A DNA stretch of 64,000 nt from Brachionus rotundiformis (GCA_016802295.1 JAESIW010000207.1:2531628-2595627), one strand, 5' to 3'. Positions 21,489-34,748 are shown, counted from the first letter of the stretch. Numbers and translations are program-made. The notes: generated from the sequence alone by a model not told the origin.

Positions 21489-23966
21489 TATTCCAGTTTC
21501 TGATTTCTACAAATTAACTTTTTTTTTTACTTATATAATAATTTTGAATATTCTTAAAGTTTTGATACATTCACACTGAAAGTAAATGCAAATCAAACAT
21601 TTCTTTTTACCTTAGCGTCTACTCAACGAATTTCATAACCAATAAAACTTAAATTGATAATTTCAATTAAAACTAATAATAATCTATTTTATTCTCTATA
21701 AAATGAGAATAAATTTTAAATGAAAATGCTTTTTTAATGTGATTTTTATCATAAATATCTTCAATCATATGGCAAAAAATATTCAAAGATTTTTATGTAT
21801 TTTAATATAAAGTCGTATGTTGTCGTTTTAAACTAATTTTTAATTTATTGTCTCAATTAAATTAAGTTCCAAAAGTAGATATTATGATATAACATCAGTT
21901 TGAGATAAATATTTAAATGAAACAGGACAGGCTCCTGATGTTAGAAGAATTATAAATTCAAGATTTCTACATTTTTAATTCGCATATGCTTTGTACTAAT
22001 TTAGCTAAAGTAAAAATCAAAAATTTAATAAAAATAATCTTTAAAATAAATTATATCTTTCTTTAAATAAAATAAAGTTTTATATAATTCAGTGTATGAT
22101 AATTTAGTTTAGTATTTTGCAAACTAGTTTTACAAAACACTCTTAAAGAGTATAATTTTGTTGGGTAAACATGATCTTGGACATTTTTGTTTTTCTTAAA
22201 AAGCTTAATAAAAAAATTAATATGGCTTTTTCTTTGTTTAAATTTTAATAATTGAAGCTTCAAGAATTAGATCCAATTTTTTTATTCTTAATTTTTAATT
22301 TAAACTTATCTCGAATGTCTGTCTTGTTTTTTTTTTTATTTAAACAAATGAATAGAATAGACCCAAATATTGTCGCTTATTAATAAAAATATACTTGTAC
22401 GGTATTGATTGAGAAAATGAGTTTTATAAAAACCATATAATTTGATTTTTAAGAGTGACCTATTATCGCCAAGATAGTTTATGTTTTTTATAAATTTTCT
22501 CATTTAAAAGCGACATAATTATAAAGTGAGCTATATTTTTTTTAATAATAAAAACAAAAGTTTTAAAAATTTAAGTTTTAGAAACAAAGTCAGATTAGTT
22601 ACGTAATTTTATTTAAGTTGAATCATATTTATTTTGATCTTGAGCAAAATGAAATAAAATAAAATAAAATAAATTATTAGAAAATGAAAAAAAAATTGTA
22701 AAGCTAAATGGCGATGCTTGCAAGAGATCCAGCCTAAGCTTGTAGCCTTTTTAAAGTGTTTTTTATCAAATATCATATTTATTAATATTATTTGATAAGT
22801 TCATTTTATCTAATCCCAATCGATTGATTCGAGATAATTTCTACCAAATTGTATCTCTTTTTGCTCGTTGCTCTCTGTTGGCCTGGTTCAATCAACCATT
22901 CGAATTAAATACTTAATCTCTATTTAATTAAAATAAACTATATCGAGGTCAGATAATCTTTATATACCTATTTTGTGAGCTAAACATCAAATTCAGAATT
23001 TAAAAGAGACTCACTTTTCATCATGAGTATAGTAAAGCTAGTCATGTCTATTAGGATTCGTTTAGTAAATAATTTTAGACAGGTAATTAAATAAACATAA
23101 AGAAAAAAGTCTTTATTAGTCATCTTGTGTGCACAAAATGCATATGCCTCAACTCTAGGACATTAATAGAATTTGTTATAATAATTTTTAAACAAAAAAG
23201 AAAAAAATTCCATTTATTTTCCAATACTTATTCAAAGTAATTTATTCTAAAATAATAATTTTTAGGCCTTAATTTTTATTATCACTTATCACATCTTTAT
23301 ATTCATTTTAAAGCTTTTGATGGCGTTGATTTTTTTTTTTGAAACTTTTTTATTCAATATTTTTTTGCAATTAATTTATTAAATTTTATTATCATAATGT
23401 TTTATGGATACTAGCGGCATAGAAGCCTAGTGGTTGAGTGTGAGAGAATGAGGATTTTTTTGGGCTCTCTCCCAAATTGGAAACAAATGATCACTAGATT
23501 GATTTTTAATTAATTATTTTAATTATTTATCTCATTAGCTGTGCAAATAGGGGGAAACAATGCGTCAAGTCCCAACACCCACAAAGCCAATAGAAAATAA
23601 ATAAACAAAGCAAAATAATAAAAAAAAAACTAAGATTTGTAATAACAAATTTTGCAATCAGAGCATCAAACTTTGAAATTAAGCTACATGTCCCAATATG
23701 AGTCATTGATGTCAAAATACATTCTAATAATTAAAATATATCTAAATTTGCATCTAGTTTCTCCTATCTTATTCAAATAAGATTATTTTTAAAAAATAAA
23801 AAAAAAAATTTTCTTATTGATTTTCTCTCTTGTTTCACTTCTTTTATCGCATTAGCATAAAATTCACCTGGCAACCCGTACAATACTCCAAAATCCAAAA
23901 TGACTCACTACTTTATAACATAGAGAAATATTTAGATTAATAGCTAAATGACTCATTCAAACAAAC
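21489..23966. other. intergenic region between SDHAF3 and myosin V
   Basis: 2.5 kb of AT-rich DNA between divergent genes, holding both promoters. A (TAAAA)n run lies at about 22648-22674 and a tRNA-like relic at 23413-23490 (own entry). Open frames at 22063-22263 and 23527-23715 have no family resemblance. Confidence 0.6.
23413..23490 (+). pseudogene. tRNA-like or tRNA-derived relic
   Basis: AGCCTAGTGGTTGAG resembles the A box of tRNA genes, and TTTGGG-ctctct-CCCAAA forms a perfect 6-bp hairpin where a T arm would be. A true B box (GGTTCRANNCC) and a clear acceptor stem are missing. It may be a degraded tRNA or the head of a SINE. Confidence 0.25.
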
Positions 23967-26900
23967 ATGTCTAATAGCGAATTGTACACAAAGGACACAC
24001 GAGTTTGGATACCGGACGCGGACAAAGTTTGGAAAGCTGGCCGCTTATTGCAAAACTACCAAGTAGATAGCAAAAGTTTGCGAATTTTAATCGAAGACGA
24101 TCAAATAGAAATAGACTATGACATAGACTCGAATCAGGTACCAAATACCAAACTACCACCATTGCGAAATCCGGACATTTTAATCGGTCAAAATGACTTG
24201 ACAGCACTTAGCTATTTGAACGAACCCGAAGTATTGTACAATTTGGAAGTTAGATTTTTGACCAGCAACCAAATATACACCTATTGTGGCATTGTTCTAG
24301 TGGCCATTAATCCATACGAATCGTTGCCCATATACGGAAACGAGATTATTCAAGCCTATAATGGTCAAGATGTGCAAAATATGGACCCGCACATATTTTC
24401 GGTGTCCGAGTCCGCTTTTCAGAAAATGATTCAATTCGACCAAAATCAGTCAATAATTGTGTCCGGTGAGTCCGGAGCTGGTAAAACGGTGAGTGCCAAA
24501 TATGCAATGAGATATTTTGCCAATGTTGGCGGATCGTCCGAAGAGACACAAGTTGAGAAAAAAGTGCTTGCAAGTAATCCGATAATGGAAGCGTTTGGCA
24601 ATGCAAAAACCACCCGCAACGACAATAGTTCACGTTTTGGCAAATTTATTCAGATCGATTTCAATCGAAGCCATCACATTGTTGGTGCCAGCATGAAGAC
24701 CTATCTATTGGAAAAGTCTAGAGTTGTGTTTCAGGCGGCCAATGAACGCAACTATCACATTTTTTACCAACTTTGTTCTCAACACAACAAAAAAGATTAC
24801 CAATATTTGCATTTAGCTGCAGCTAGTCACTTTGTCTACACAAATCAAGGCCAAGCAGAGACCATAGACAATGTTAATGATACCGATGTGTTTATGGAAA
24901 CATTGGATGCGTTCAGACTTCTTGGCATTGGTAAAGCAGATCAAGTTGTCATATTTTCGCTCATTTCAGCCATACTACACTTGGGAAATGTTAAAATAAC
25001 TAGCGAAAAGTCCGGCGAGTCTAGTTATGTTGTGGTACTTATATGCTTTTCTTTTTTTTTTAAGTGAATAAATTAGTTTGTAGTTGATTTTTTTTTAAAT
25101 TAAGAAAAATGATCAATCAATAAGTACCATGTGCCAAATGCTTAAAATAAACGAGAGCCATATGAAAGCATGGTTGTGCAATAAGCGAATTAAGACTGTC
25201 AATGAAGTGGTTCATACACCGTTAACTCTCAATCAAGTTTGTGCTTTATATTTTTTAGTTTATTTGTTTTTTTTTGCTAATTAGTTAATAATTTAAAATT
25301 TTTTTAATCTATTCTATTGAAATTTTCATAATAAGTTAATAGATAATTATATAATCATGTCGATAATATGTAATATTAGAAATACACTTAGAACACTTAT
25401 CTAAATTTTGAAATTCGTTTAGTTAAAATAAAATTTAATTACGACTAATATTAATTGTTTATAATTTAAGTTAATTTTTTGGCTATACTAATCTATTTAA
25501 CTACAAATAAATAAAGCATTGTTCTAATGTTATCAATGAATATGAATTAATTAAAAATTAATTAATAAAACTATTACTGAAAAGAGGCATATTGAAGTTT
25601 GTGATCAAAATTAATAATAAATTAAATTATGAAGTTTATATTAATAATTAATTTAATTGCATAGGCATATTTAAGTGAAAAAAATTGAATGCCTGAATTA
25701 TTTATATTGTAAAAAATTTGGAAACAAAATTATGTATAATGTCTAGATGATATTTTATAGATTTTTCCTTTATTAAACAATAAAACAAATTATTAGAATA
25801 AGAGTAGGTATTCGAATAAGTCGAATAAATTAATATTATTAAATGAGAGTTTTAAATTAAAAATTTAATTAAGAAGTTAAGATAAATACTAAATTGCTAG
25901 ATTAAAGTAATGATGAATATTGTAGACAATGGTCTTTGCAATAAAGATAACACTTAGTATTAATTTGATTATTTTCAGGATCGTAGACCACAGTAGTATA
26001 TTTGGCAAAACATTTAGATTAAAAAAATGGAAGAAACCAATTTATTTGATTATAATTTTTGATTTTTTCAATTAAATTTGATCGATAATACTTCAATATA
26101 AATAAAATATAACCAGAATTGAATTGATAAATGAGATAAAAGTAAATAATTTTAGATATAGAGACAGACTTTTTCAAATATTAACACTTTTTATATTATT
26201 CTATTCACTTCTTGTCTGATTATAAGCATACAAAGTATTCTTAATGAGCTAATTTTTTCACTTATCATTACTTCTAGAAAAAATTATCAGTTTCACTTTT
26301 GTTTTAATTACAACTTATTGACAAAATTTTAAAGACTAAAAACAATCAAAAATAATAATAATTTATTTAAGCTACAGCAAGACAAGCTTGCGGAGTTGAC
26401 CTACTAGGAGAGTTGTACCTATGGTACATAACACATAGAAAAATACTGAAAAAAAGAAATCCTGTTTAAATTTTTAAGTCAGGGTTAGGGTCAAAACAAG
26501 AGTTAAGATTAAGACGGTCAATTAAAAGACGTCAATTAAAATTTATTTATTTATTTGTTTATTGATTAAAATTAAATTAAATAAATTTAATAATTAGGCA
26601 CTGTTCTCTCGAGATGCTTTGGCCAAGCACATGTATTCACAATTGTTCAACTGGGTCGTTTCACAAATAAACAAGTGTCTCAAGAGTCCAGTTAAAACGC
26701 ACTCGTTTATAGGCGTGCTGGACATATACGGCTTTGAGACATTCAAAGTCAACAGCTTCGAACAATTTTGTATAAACTATGCCAACGAAAAACTGCAACA
26801 GCAATTTTGCCAACACGTTTTCAAACTAGAACAAGAAGAGTATGTCCGCGAGCAAATAAAATGGTCGTTTATCGACTTTTATGACAATCAGCCATGCATT

Positions 26901-29900
26901 GAGTTAATCGAAGGCAAAATAGGCATACTCGACTTGCTTGACGAAGAGTGCAAAATGCCCAAAGGCAACGATCTAACTTGGTGCAATAAATTGTACGACA
27001 AACACTTGAAATCAAATGTGGCCAAGAATCACTTCAGCAAGCCGAGAATGTCCCAATGTGCCTTCATTGTGCATCATTTTGCCGAAAATGTCGAGTATCA
27101 AGTCGAAGGATTTTTGGAAAAGAATCGCGACACTGTCCTAGAAGAACAACTCAAAGTGCTCAAGAACAGCGAGTTGGACTTTTTGGCCGAGCTATTTAGC
27201 GAAGAGTCAGACGAAACAAAACCAGTCGGCTATGAGGTTAAGCGAAACACAATGCCAGCACCGAGCAAAACTCAAACCATGCGCAAAAAAACAGTCGGCT
27301 CACAATTCAGAGAATCGTTGAATAGCCTCATGAGCGCACTAAACTCCACTACGCCTCACTACGTACGTTGCATTAAGCCGAACGATTTGAAAGCTCCGTT
27401 CAAATTCGAATCCAAACGAGCCGTCGAACAACTACGAGCGTGTGGCGTATTGGAAACAGTGCGCATAAGCGCAGCCGGCTATCCGTCTCGCTGGACATAT
27501 CACGAGTTTTTTCAACGCTATCGAATGCTTTACAAACGATTGTCCACCTTGGACAGATCGAATTTGAAGCAAACGTGCGAGAAAATACTCGTCTCGTTGA
27601 TCAAAGACGAGACCAAGTATCAATTTGGCAAGAGTAAGATATTTTTCCAGGCTGGTCAAGTGGCCTATTTGGAAAAGCTTAGGAGCGAAAAGTTGCGCTC
27701 GTCGGGCATCATGATCCAAAAGCACATTAGAGGCTGGCTGGCCAGATCCAAATACATTAAAATAAAACAGTCGGCATTGTTGATGCAGTGTAGGGCGCGC
27801 GGTGTTCTCGCTCGTCGTCTCGTCAAACACAAACGAGAGTCACGTGCGGCCATTGTCATACAGTCCAAGTGGCGTGCGTACATGGCTAGAAAAAAATTCA
27901 CCCAATTGAAAATATTCGCCATACGTTTACAAAGCGCATGCAGGGGCTATTTGGCGCGCAAGAACAAACAATTGATGATTTTGAATTTGAAAGCGACAAA
28001 AATTCAGTCTTGTGTGCGCGGATGGCTTGCTCGTTTGCGCTATGCCAAATTTAGACGAGCCATTGTGCTCCTACAGGCGCACTATAGGCGCCGCAAGGCC
28101 AGAAAAATATTCAAAACGTTGAAGATAGAGGCCCGTTCGGTCGAACACCAGAAACAATTGAACAAGGGCCTCGAAAACAAGATCATATCGTTGCAGCAGC
28201 AAATCGAACGCATAAACAAAGAACGCGACTTGCTTAGTCAAAAGGCGGCCGAAATGGAGCCTCTGAGGGCCCAAGTGGCTCAATTGAAACAGTCTAGTTC
28301 GCAAGCTAAAGAGTCGAATATGAAAGTGAACGAGCTGGGCCACGAGTTGGCCCAATTGAGACAATCGTATGAGAGCTTGAAATGCGAACGTGACACTTTG
28401 GCCAAGGAGAAAGCCGACTTGGACAAAAAGTACAAGGAAACGTCAAACAAGTCAAACGAGGAAATAAAAGGCCTCAAGCAAAAATTGGACGACTCAGAGA
28501 CTCGAATAGTTGGTCTACAAGTAAAGCTTGACCAAATGAAGTCACAATTGATTGAGCTCGAGAACGAAAGAGCCAACCATCAAAAACTAATCACCCAATA
28601 CTCTAAATTGGAGCAACGATTTGAAAAAGTGCGCGCCGATTTGCTCAAAATGAGCCAAGCGGGCAAGAGCTCGGCTCTTTCGATCTCGTCTTCGAATAGC
28701 GCTCAAGCTGTCGAACTCGAATCGCTCATCGAACAGCTTGAACACGGCTCAGAACAACACCACCGCCAACAACACGATCAACAACAACAACAACAACAAC
28801 AACAACAGCAACATCAACCGGACCAACAGCAAGAACAAGAAGATATTGAACAAGACAAATATTTGTACATGAGTGAAAAAGGATCTGAGATCGACTTGTC
28901 GCTGGTGACCAAATTGAAACGGCGCATAGCTGCGCTACAATTGGAGCGTAGAGAGTCGAGTACGTGGAGAGATGGCGCCGAGGCTGGAGCAAAAAGTGCA
29001 TTCAGTGTCGAACGACTTCAAATGGAAAAGGATCACGAGACGATTAGGTGCCAAGAGCTCGAGCTGGAGAACCACAAATTGCGCGAGGACCTGGCCCGTC
29101 TCAGAGAGCTAATGGCCGACATTGACAATCAAACCGACACACTCACAGACACAAACAGTAGTGGTTCGATTGGCAAGGAAATAATGAACCAATTTGAAGT
29201 ACTGAACGAAGAAGTGCAACGACGACGAGACGAATGCATTCAACTAAAGTCGATTCTGGTCGCCAATTACCGCAACAACAACAACACCAACAACATCAGC
29301 AGCAGCAGCGGCAGCGGCAACCACAATGGACATACAATGACAATGACAAACTCAAGTGGCACTCAAATGGCTACGAGCACTAGTTTGTTGGCTAGTAATA
29401 GCGATGAGACTGCTTTGCATGACATGAGTCAAATAGACACGAACGGATCGAACGAATACGAAATAGCCTACAGCACGCAGAAAATCCTCAATCGTATACT
29501 TGAGAACGAGCTGGCCGAGGCGAAAAAAAAACACGACGCCGACGAACAAAACTACCTGAACGAAATAAAACGACTTAGTGTACAAAACGAACAGCAAGAG
29601 GATTTGTTGATGCAAAATTTGCCCATGGAACAATTGGCCGATGCCGCATTGCGCAATCAAATACTTCAATTGACCGAGCTGAATTTGGACTTGAGCGAAA
29701 AGTGTGACAAGTATTCCGAAGAGATCAAAAAGTACAAAAAAATGCTCAAAGTGTACATCAAACGAACCAGAACTATGACACTCACTGACCGCATTGCCAC
29801 TGGCTATCTCAACAATGCCAACACCTCCTCGTCTACAACTCTTCACACAAACATTAATCAACTACAACAACAGCAACAGCAACAACAGCTACAAATGTCA

Positions 29901-31220
29901 ATTGGTGAGGCTGGACAATTGAATGGCACGCTGGCCAATTGTTCATCTCAATACTTGAACACATTGAACAATTTGTCTTTGTCCTCGTTCAACAATTTGC
30001 CGCAAATAAACAAGACCAAGAACAATGCGGTCGAGTATTTGGGCATTTTAGAGTGGCGTCTGGAAGACGAGCCCAAAATAATACTAAAGCTAATTGACGA
30101 GCTAAAGCCGCGCTTGGCCAACACTTTTTTGCCCGGCTTGCCCGCTTACATTCTGTTTATGTGCGTGCGCTACGCGGACATGTCCAACGATGACGAAAAA
30201 GTGCGCCTGCTGCTCAGCTCGGCCGTTCAGTCGGTCAAAAAATTGATCAAAAAAAAACAAGAAGACCTTGAGTATTTGGTGCTTTGGTTGGCCAACTTTT
30301 GCCGCCTATTGCACAATTTAAAGCAGTACAGTGGCGAAGAAGCGTTCCAAAAGCACAACACGCTCAAACAAAACGAGCATTGTTTGAAAAATTTCGACTT
30401 GGCCGAATATCGTGGCATATTCAGCGACTTGAGCATTTGGCTATTCCAGGGCATTACCAAGGACTTTGAGAAGAAAATAAATCCGTTCATTGTTGGCGCC
30501 ATGCTCGAACATGACGCTTTGTCAATTAGCGACGAAGTGCATGCGCCAAAGTCCAACACAAACGCCGCCAACAATGGCACCAACAATGCAACTAACAACA
30601 AACAACGATTTACCATGGAAGCGTTGGTCAAAAAATTGTCCGAATTTTTGAACATTTTGAACTCGCACGGCGTAGATCCCGAAATAGTCAAACAAATATT
30701 CAAACAATTGTACTATTTCATCGGCACGGCTACGTTCAATCATTTGGTATTGCGCAAAGAGGCATGCAATTGGTCACGTGGTGTCGATTTGAGATACAAG
30801 GCGACCATGCTCGAGCAATGGCTTAGAGACAGCAAATTGCAGGATTCGGGCGCGCGCGAAATGCTCGAGCCCATCATACAAGCCAGTCAACTGCTGCAGG
30901 CCAGAAAGACCCACTCGGACATTCAGGCCATTTGTGACATGTGTCCCAAATTGACCATAGCTCAAATACAGCGCATATTGTTCATGTACTCGCCGGCCGA
31001 AACCTACGAAGAAAAGCTTAGCAGAGAATTTATCGACAGTGTGACCAATAGACTTAAAGAATTGCGCAAAGATCAGCTAAATAGCGAACAACAGCAGCTA
31101 ATTATGGACACACAAGTTCAAATACCCATTTGTATACCATTTAATCCGTCGAGCATTGGCCTCGAGACCATTGAAATACCCTCAGCGCTAGGACTAGCTC
31201 CATTTGTAAGAAAGATCTAA
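23967..31220 (+). CDS. class V unconventional myosin heavy chain
   Basis: Processive actin motor for organelle and vesicle transport. Exons 23967-25034, 25105-25236 and 26598-31220, all phase 0, give 1940 aa (human MYO5A about 1855). Motor domain: P-loop GESGAGKT (167-174), switch I NDNSSRFGKF, switch II DIYGFETF, and the actin-binding segment to RCIKPNDLKAPF. The neck (about 765-915) has six IQ motifs such as IQKHIRGWLARSKY and IQSCVRGWLARLRY. A coiled coil follows, interrupted by a poly-Gln tract near residue 1127 (28770-28830) and Asn/Ser-rich inserts. The tail (about 1545-1910) is the DIL globular cargo domain. The start agrees with the SH3-like N-terminus (DTRVWIPDADKVWKAGRL). The coding DNA is richer in G+C than its flanks. 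Confidence 0.96.
25237..26597 (+). other. long intron 2 of myosin V
   Basis: 1361 bp between the codons for TLTLNQ-type sequence and ALFSRDALAKH. AT-rich; no internal gene or recognised element. Confidence 0.75.
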
Positions 31221-33340
31221 TCTTAATCACTCAATTAAATCAATTAATTCTACACACTACACACATATTCCGAATATGTAGGCTACATTATATTCTACAT
31301 TAAATACTACATTAAATACTACATACCCAACTCACAAGTGTATCATTGATTGTTTGTTATTTTAGTGTACAAATAACCGACCTAATAAATTCAATTATGT
31401 TCATCATCATTATATAATAATTTTTTTACATTTTATTATTCTATTTTAAATGATCAATTTTAGCTCGTACAAACAAAAATTTAAATTTAATTTTTATTTT
31501 AATTTAATTCTTAATTTCTCATTTATTTATTTTTTTAAAATTTAAATCAATTATTTAAAAAACAAATTTAGTCTTTTTCAATCTAGAAAATAAATTTTTA
31601 AACTAATCATTGAATAAATTCGAATTAATTTGCTTTTTATTTTTGATGAATTTTAAACCTAGCAATTTTTCCTAAGCTATTTGTCCTCAACTATTGACCT
31701 CTTTGTTTGACTTTTTTAATGGATTTAGCTGATCCAGAAAGTAGAGCCCCTAATAGAATTATCTGGTCAATAAGGCCTTTTATGTTAAATCTTCTTCATT
31801 TGTCATTAAAAAAAAATTAGCTCATAATATAACAAATTGTTTAAAAGTTATAGATACAGTGGTGCTACTTTAACTGTATTGTACATAAATTTACCAAATT
31901 TTACAAATAACGTTAAAAATGGTTTTGTGAAATTAAATACAAAATGGCAAACAGAACAGAAAAAAATGTAAAAAATTTGAATAACTTTTTTTCTAAAGGT
32001 TTAAACCTAATTCTGTAAATGCAACATAGTGAAACATTCAAAGTTGCATCAAATATCTATGAACTCTGCTAATTTTGCACAGTTCAGCAGAAATTAAATT
32101 TCAATATAATCGAGTGTAGTGCATTTTGCAGATATTTTGCACATCATTTGCAGACTTATACAGTTGATGCAATTTTGAATGTTGCACCATTCTGCATTCA
32201 CAGAATTAATTTTAAACTTTTAGAAAAAAAGTTATTAAATTTTTTTACACTTAGTTCTGTTCTTTTGTACTGAACTTCACAAAACCGTTAAAAATAATGT
32301 AAAAACTAAAACAGTCAAAAATATTTATAAATTTATAAGAAACAATTACAAATCCTAGATTTTTATTTTAAAGAATAATGCAATGTTTATCAGTTAAATT
32401 TTCAAATTAAACAAAAATCAAAAAGTAATAAAATCTATCTATTTTTGGATGCTTTAGCTTTTAAATAATTTTACGTTATTTTGCGTAAATTTACCTTATT
32501 TTACGTAAAAATAAGTACAGTTACCGAAGCACCACTGAAGTATTTTTTAGGGTTATCTTATTTCTTTTATTTGATGACCATAATGATATGAATGATTTGT
32601 TAAATTTTAATTAGAGATAAAAAGTTTTACAAATTAATATTAAAATAAATATTGGTCACATGTGTTATATGATTAAAGAATATGAAAAAAATTCTTTCAG
32701 ATCGGTATAAAAAATAATAAAATTCTTATTTATTTTAAAAATAATGGAAAAAGAAATTTAAATTTAAAAATATTAATTTTTTCTAAACAAAAATATTCTG
32801 AAAAATCAATATATAAAGTTCCATTGGGCACATCTTGCGGTTAAGCAAACAACATCCCTTTATTTATTTCCCTAATTTAATATTGATTTTAATTATTAGT
32901 ATTGCTAAATATAGTAGATAATTATATTTTTCTTTTTCAAATTAACTAAGGGAGATTGACTCGAAGCTGAACTTATCTTTCTTAATCTAAAGAATATTCT
33001 TTTCAGCTTATTTTGGTTTATTTAGTTTGTATTAATAATATTTTAATATTTTAATATAATTAAAATATTCGGTAAATTTTGAAAAAAAATATGCTCTTAC
33101 TTTGCTATTAAAATATTTAAAAAATCATAATCAAATATTATAAAAATAATCAAAATTTTCCCGATATTTTAGCAAATATTTAGTAATTAATAATTATTTT
33201 TATAAAAATTATGTTTTTCAATCAAAATTACAGTGCAACTAAAAGTCTTAGCTACTAGAAATAAAACTAGATAAAAAAAAGATTTAAAGTATTAATTTAA
33301 ATTGAAAAATATAAACGTTTTTTAATTTTTTCTATCTATT
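31221..33340. other. intergenic region with a fold-back element
   Basis: Contains the myosin V 3' end, the element at 31857-32537 (own entry) and the upstream region of the acyltransferase gene. I see no open frame worth calling. Confidence 0.6.
31857..32537. mobile_element. fold-back MITE with mariner/Tc1-like termini
   Basis: The ends are inverted copies: CAGTGGTGCT at 31857 and AGCACCACTG ending at 32537. Similarity continues inward (taactgta near both tips; ggttttgtga; aactttttttctaaa; attctgt.aatgca; gcatcaa), so the left arm 31857-32051 pairs with most of 32164-32537. The right arm carries about 170 bp extra (roughly 32290-32460). The 5' flank is TA, as expected for Tc1/mariner targets, but the 3' flank is AA, so the duplication is imperfect. 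There is no transposase frame, so it is non-autonomous. Confidence 0.72.
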
Positions 33341-34525
33341 ATGACTTGTCTTATAAATATTTTAAATAACATTCATCTAATTGATCAATTTTTCGAAGAT
33401 AGTCAAGCAAAAATTTCAAATCGTTTTGATTTTCTGGACGGATATCGTGGATTTTGCGCTCTAGTGGTTGCACTCAATCATTTTGTGCCTGCTTTTGGCG
33501 GTGATGGTGGTGACTTGGCAATTTTCATATGGTCTGGTCATTTTATTGGACTTTTTGGTTTTTTTGTCCTCAGTGCTTTTCTACTTACTTATCGAATGTC
33601 CAAGGACTTGAACAAATCGTCAAGTCGTGCTGAAATTTTTGAAATTCTTATTAAATATATTTTACGGAGAATTTTTCGAATCTATTTGCCATTTTTAGTT
33701 TTTGTTCTATGTGTCAAATTTGGTCATTCCAACATTTCTGGAGGATATGGTTATAATTCAATATCAAGTTTTGTGCTTCTTAAGCCAACAAACAAAAATC
33801 ATTTATGGTCAATACCTGTCGAAATACGATACTATTTTGTCATTCCAATTATTTGTTTATTTTTTTTCTATTCTAATAAATACTGGCCATTATTTTTGCT
33901 AATGTCAACAAGTTTAGCCTATTGGCTTTTTAATTCGGTTATTATTTTTAATGCAAGAGATTTCAAATTGGAAGAAAACAATGGACTTTCCATGAGATTT
34001 CCAATTTTTTTTTCTGGTTCTTTAGTGGCATTCATTTATTTCAAGTATGAGTCAAATTGTAGTCGTTTTCAACAAATAATACAACAAAATAGTAAAGTTC
34101 GCTTTTTAATTGGCCTAATTAGCTATTTAGTTGCTTTAAATGGTTTGAAAACTTGTACCAAATATTATAATCCAAATATAAGTTTTCAAAATGATCTATA
34201 TCATCCAGGAATTAGATTTTCTATTTTACTCTTTATGATGCTAATCGGAGCGCCAAATGATTTCACACGTCTTTTTAGTCTAAATTTCATTCTAACTAAA
34301 ATTGGCAAATATTCATTTGGTGTTTATTTATGGCATCCGATGTGCATTTTGATTGTAAAATCTTTAAAATTTACGAGAAGATTTGATGCGGCCATTTTAA
34401 TGGTTTTTCTAAGTCTTATAGCTGGCATTTTGTTTTATTATTTTGTCGAAAATCCATTGATGAAACTTGGCAATTATTTTATTAAAAAAGTTAATTTAAA
34501 ACAAACAGGTAAAATACTTTCTTAA
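33341..34525 (+). CDS. acyltransferase-3 family membrane protein
   Basis: Multi-pass membrane O-acyltransferase of the AT3/OafA/NRF superfamily, which transfers acyl groups to sugars or lipids. Intronless, 394 aa, built of about ten hydrophobic helices. Family blocks: FLDGYRGFCALVVALNHF with the conserved Arg and His, RIFRIYLP, LWSIPVEIRYYFVIP, KIGKYSFGVYLWHPM and the closing FVENP. Unlike nematode and insect NRF-6 proteins it has no long N-terminal extracellular domain and no signal peptide, so it looks like the minimal bacterial-type core. Substrate unknown. The nearest neighbours are unrelated, so context gives no hint. Confidence 0.87.
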   Translation: MTCLINILNNIHLIDQFFEDSQAKISNRFDFLDGYRGFCALVVALNHFVPAFGGDGGDLAIFIWSGHFIGLFGFFVLSAFLLTYRMSKDLNKSSSRAEIFEILIKYILRRIFRIYLPFLVFVLCVKFGHSNISGGYGYNSISSFVLLKPTNKNHLWSIPVEIRYYFVIPIICLFFFYSNKYWPLFLLMSTSLAYWLFNSVIIFNARDFKLEENNGLSMRFPIFFSGSLVAFIYFKYESNCSRFQQIIQQNSKVRFLIGLISYLVALNGLKTCTKYYNPNISFQNDLYHPGIRFSILLFMMLIGAPNDFTRLFSLNFILTKIGKYSFGVYLWHPMCILIVKSLKFTRRFDAAILMVFLSLIAGILFYYFVENPLMKLGNYFIKKVNLKQTGKILS

Positions 34526-34557
34526 TTAGAAATTAAATTATTATAAAGAAATTTTTT

Positions 34558-34748
34558 TCATTTTGTAAAATTTGGTATCCCAGAAAAGAAAATATCATCA
34601 ATAAATCTTCAAAAATTCACAAACTGGTCCTGTAACTGCACCATTCTATGTTACATTTTGCACCAGTTTAGTACCAGTTTTTGAATCTTTGAAAAAAATT
34701 TTAAGATTTGTTGATAGTAATTTATGATTCCAAATTTCACAAAATCAG
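34558..34748. repeat. imperfect inverted (fold-back) repeat
   Basis: The left arm (attttgtaaaatttggtatc ... atcatcaataaatctt ... aaactggtcc) is mirrored on the right (tagtaccagtttttgaatc ... aagatttgttgatag ... gattccaaatttcacaaaat). Arms are about 75-100 bp around a short centre containing gcaccattct. It could be a small MITE; gcaccattct also occurs in the fold-back element at 31857-32537, so the two may be related. Confidence 0.6.

Noticed and set aside
22063..22263. 66-codon minus open frame
   Set aside because: Lys/Phe/Asn-rich translation typical of AT-rich noncoding DNA.
23527..23715. 62-codon minus open frame with a hydrophobic middle
   Set aside because: No signal peptide, family match or conserved neighbours; likely chance.
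27432..30965. Several 60-170 codon minus-strand frames under myosin V
   Set aside because: Antisense shadows of a strongly supported coding exon.
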